The notes below the pieces were generated by a model. That model had not been told where the DNA came from. It worked only from the letters and a program-made list of their open reading frames with translations, and ran no database searches. The position numbers and the translations under genes are program-made. From the NCBI GenBank assembly GCA_958426425.1, contig CATZYY010000062.1:1-12808 (forward strand): a stretch of DNA of 12,808 nt, given 5' to 3'. Positions 12,792 through 12,808 of this stretch are shown here, piece by piece (the stretch's first letter is position 1; each line of letters begins with the position of its first letter). The DNA comes from an uncultured Oscillospiraceae bacterium (GTDB taxonomy: Bacteria > Bacillota > Clostridia > Oscillospirales > Oscillospiraceae).

Positions 12792-12808
12792 AAGCAAGCT
12801 GTTCGGGA

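Noticed and set aside
1..12808. CRISPR arrays, tRNA or rRNA genes, insertion sequences, toxin-antitoxin or defence cassettes
   Set aside because: No regularly spaced repeats, tRNA-like folds, transposase motifs or small paired regulator/toxin genes were seen on either strand.

Overview
The window looks like ordinary chromosomal DNA of a GC-rich member of the Clostridia, most likely Oscillospiraceae (the Flavonifractor/Lawsonibacter/Oscillibacter type). This is inference from the protein style and genome habits: AAGGAGG-type ribosome binding sites, TTG starts, compact genes with strong intrinsic terminators, a MalK/MsiK-type ATPase, a CarD-family regulator and an Mrp carrier with an N-terminal Cys cluster. 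There is no rRNA, tRNA, CRISPR array, insertion sequence or recognisable defence cassette.

Layout. Positions 1-452: the 3' end of a thiolase gene and its terminator (+). Positions 607-1796 (-): a small STAS-domain protein and an ECF transporter S component. Positions 1917-3305 (+): a MocR/GntR regulator with an aminotransferase-like domain, transcribed divergently from the S component; the 120 bp between them holds a clear sigma-A-type promoter whose -35 box overlaps an inverted repeat. Positions 3463-4008 (-): a CarD-family regulator that converges on the MocR gene through a shared two-way terminator. Positions 4009-5655: an AT-rich gap, a lone but intact tyrosine recombinase, and a long leader that may be structured. 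Positions 5656-6852 (+): a stand-alone sugar-type ABC ATPase. Positions 6959-9218 (-): the purine pair guaA and xpt, each with its own signals. Positions 9420-12603 (-): an Mrp/NBP35 iron-sulfur carrier and a large YhaN-like SMC-type ATPase with a transmembrane hairpin. The last 50 bases hold a very strong rRNA-like promoter pointing out of the window (+).

How the genes work together. Xpt salvages xanthine to XMP and GuaA aminates XMP to GMP, so they form one purine-salvage segment. The MocR regulator and S component form a divergent pair; by analogy with PdxR systems this suggests PLP-sensing control of a vitamin uptake S component, probably a B6 vitamer. The ABC ATPase has no permease here and probably energises transporters encoded elsewhere.

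The best points for a second look are the loss of the PLP-binding lysine in the MocR protein (Gln304), the YhaN-like ATPase with a membrane hairpin and no adjacent nuclease, the lone recombinase beside an AT-rich patch, and several untranslated stretches with unexplained hairpins. I did not find convincing evidence of a new multi-gene system.
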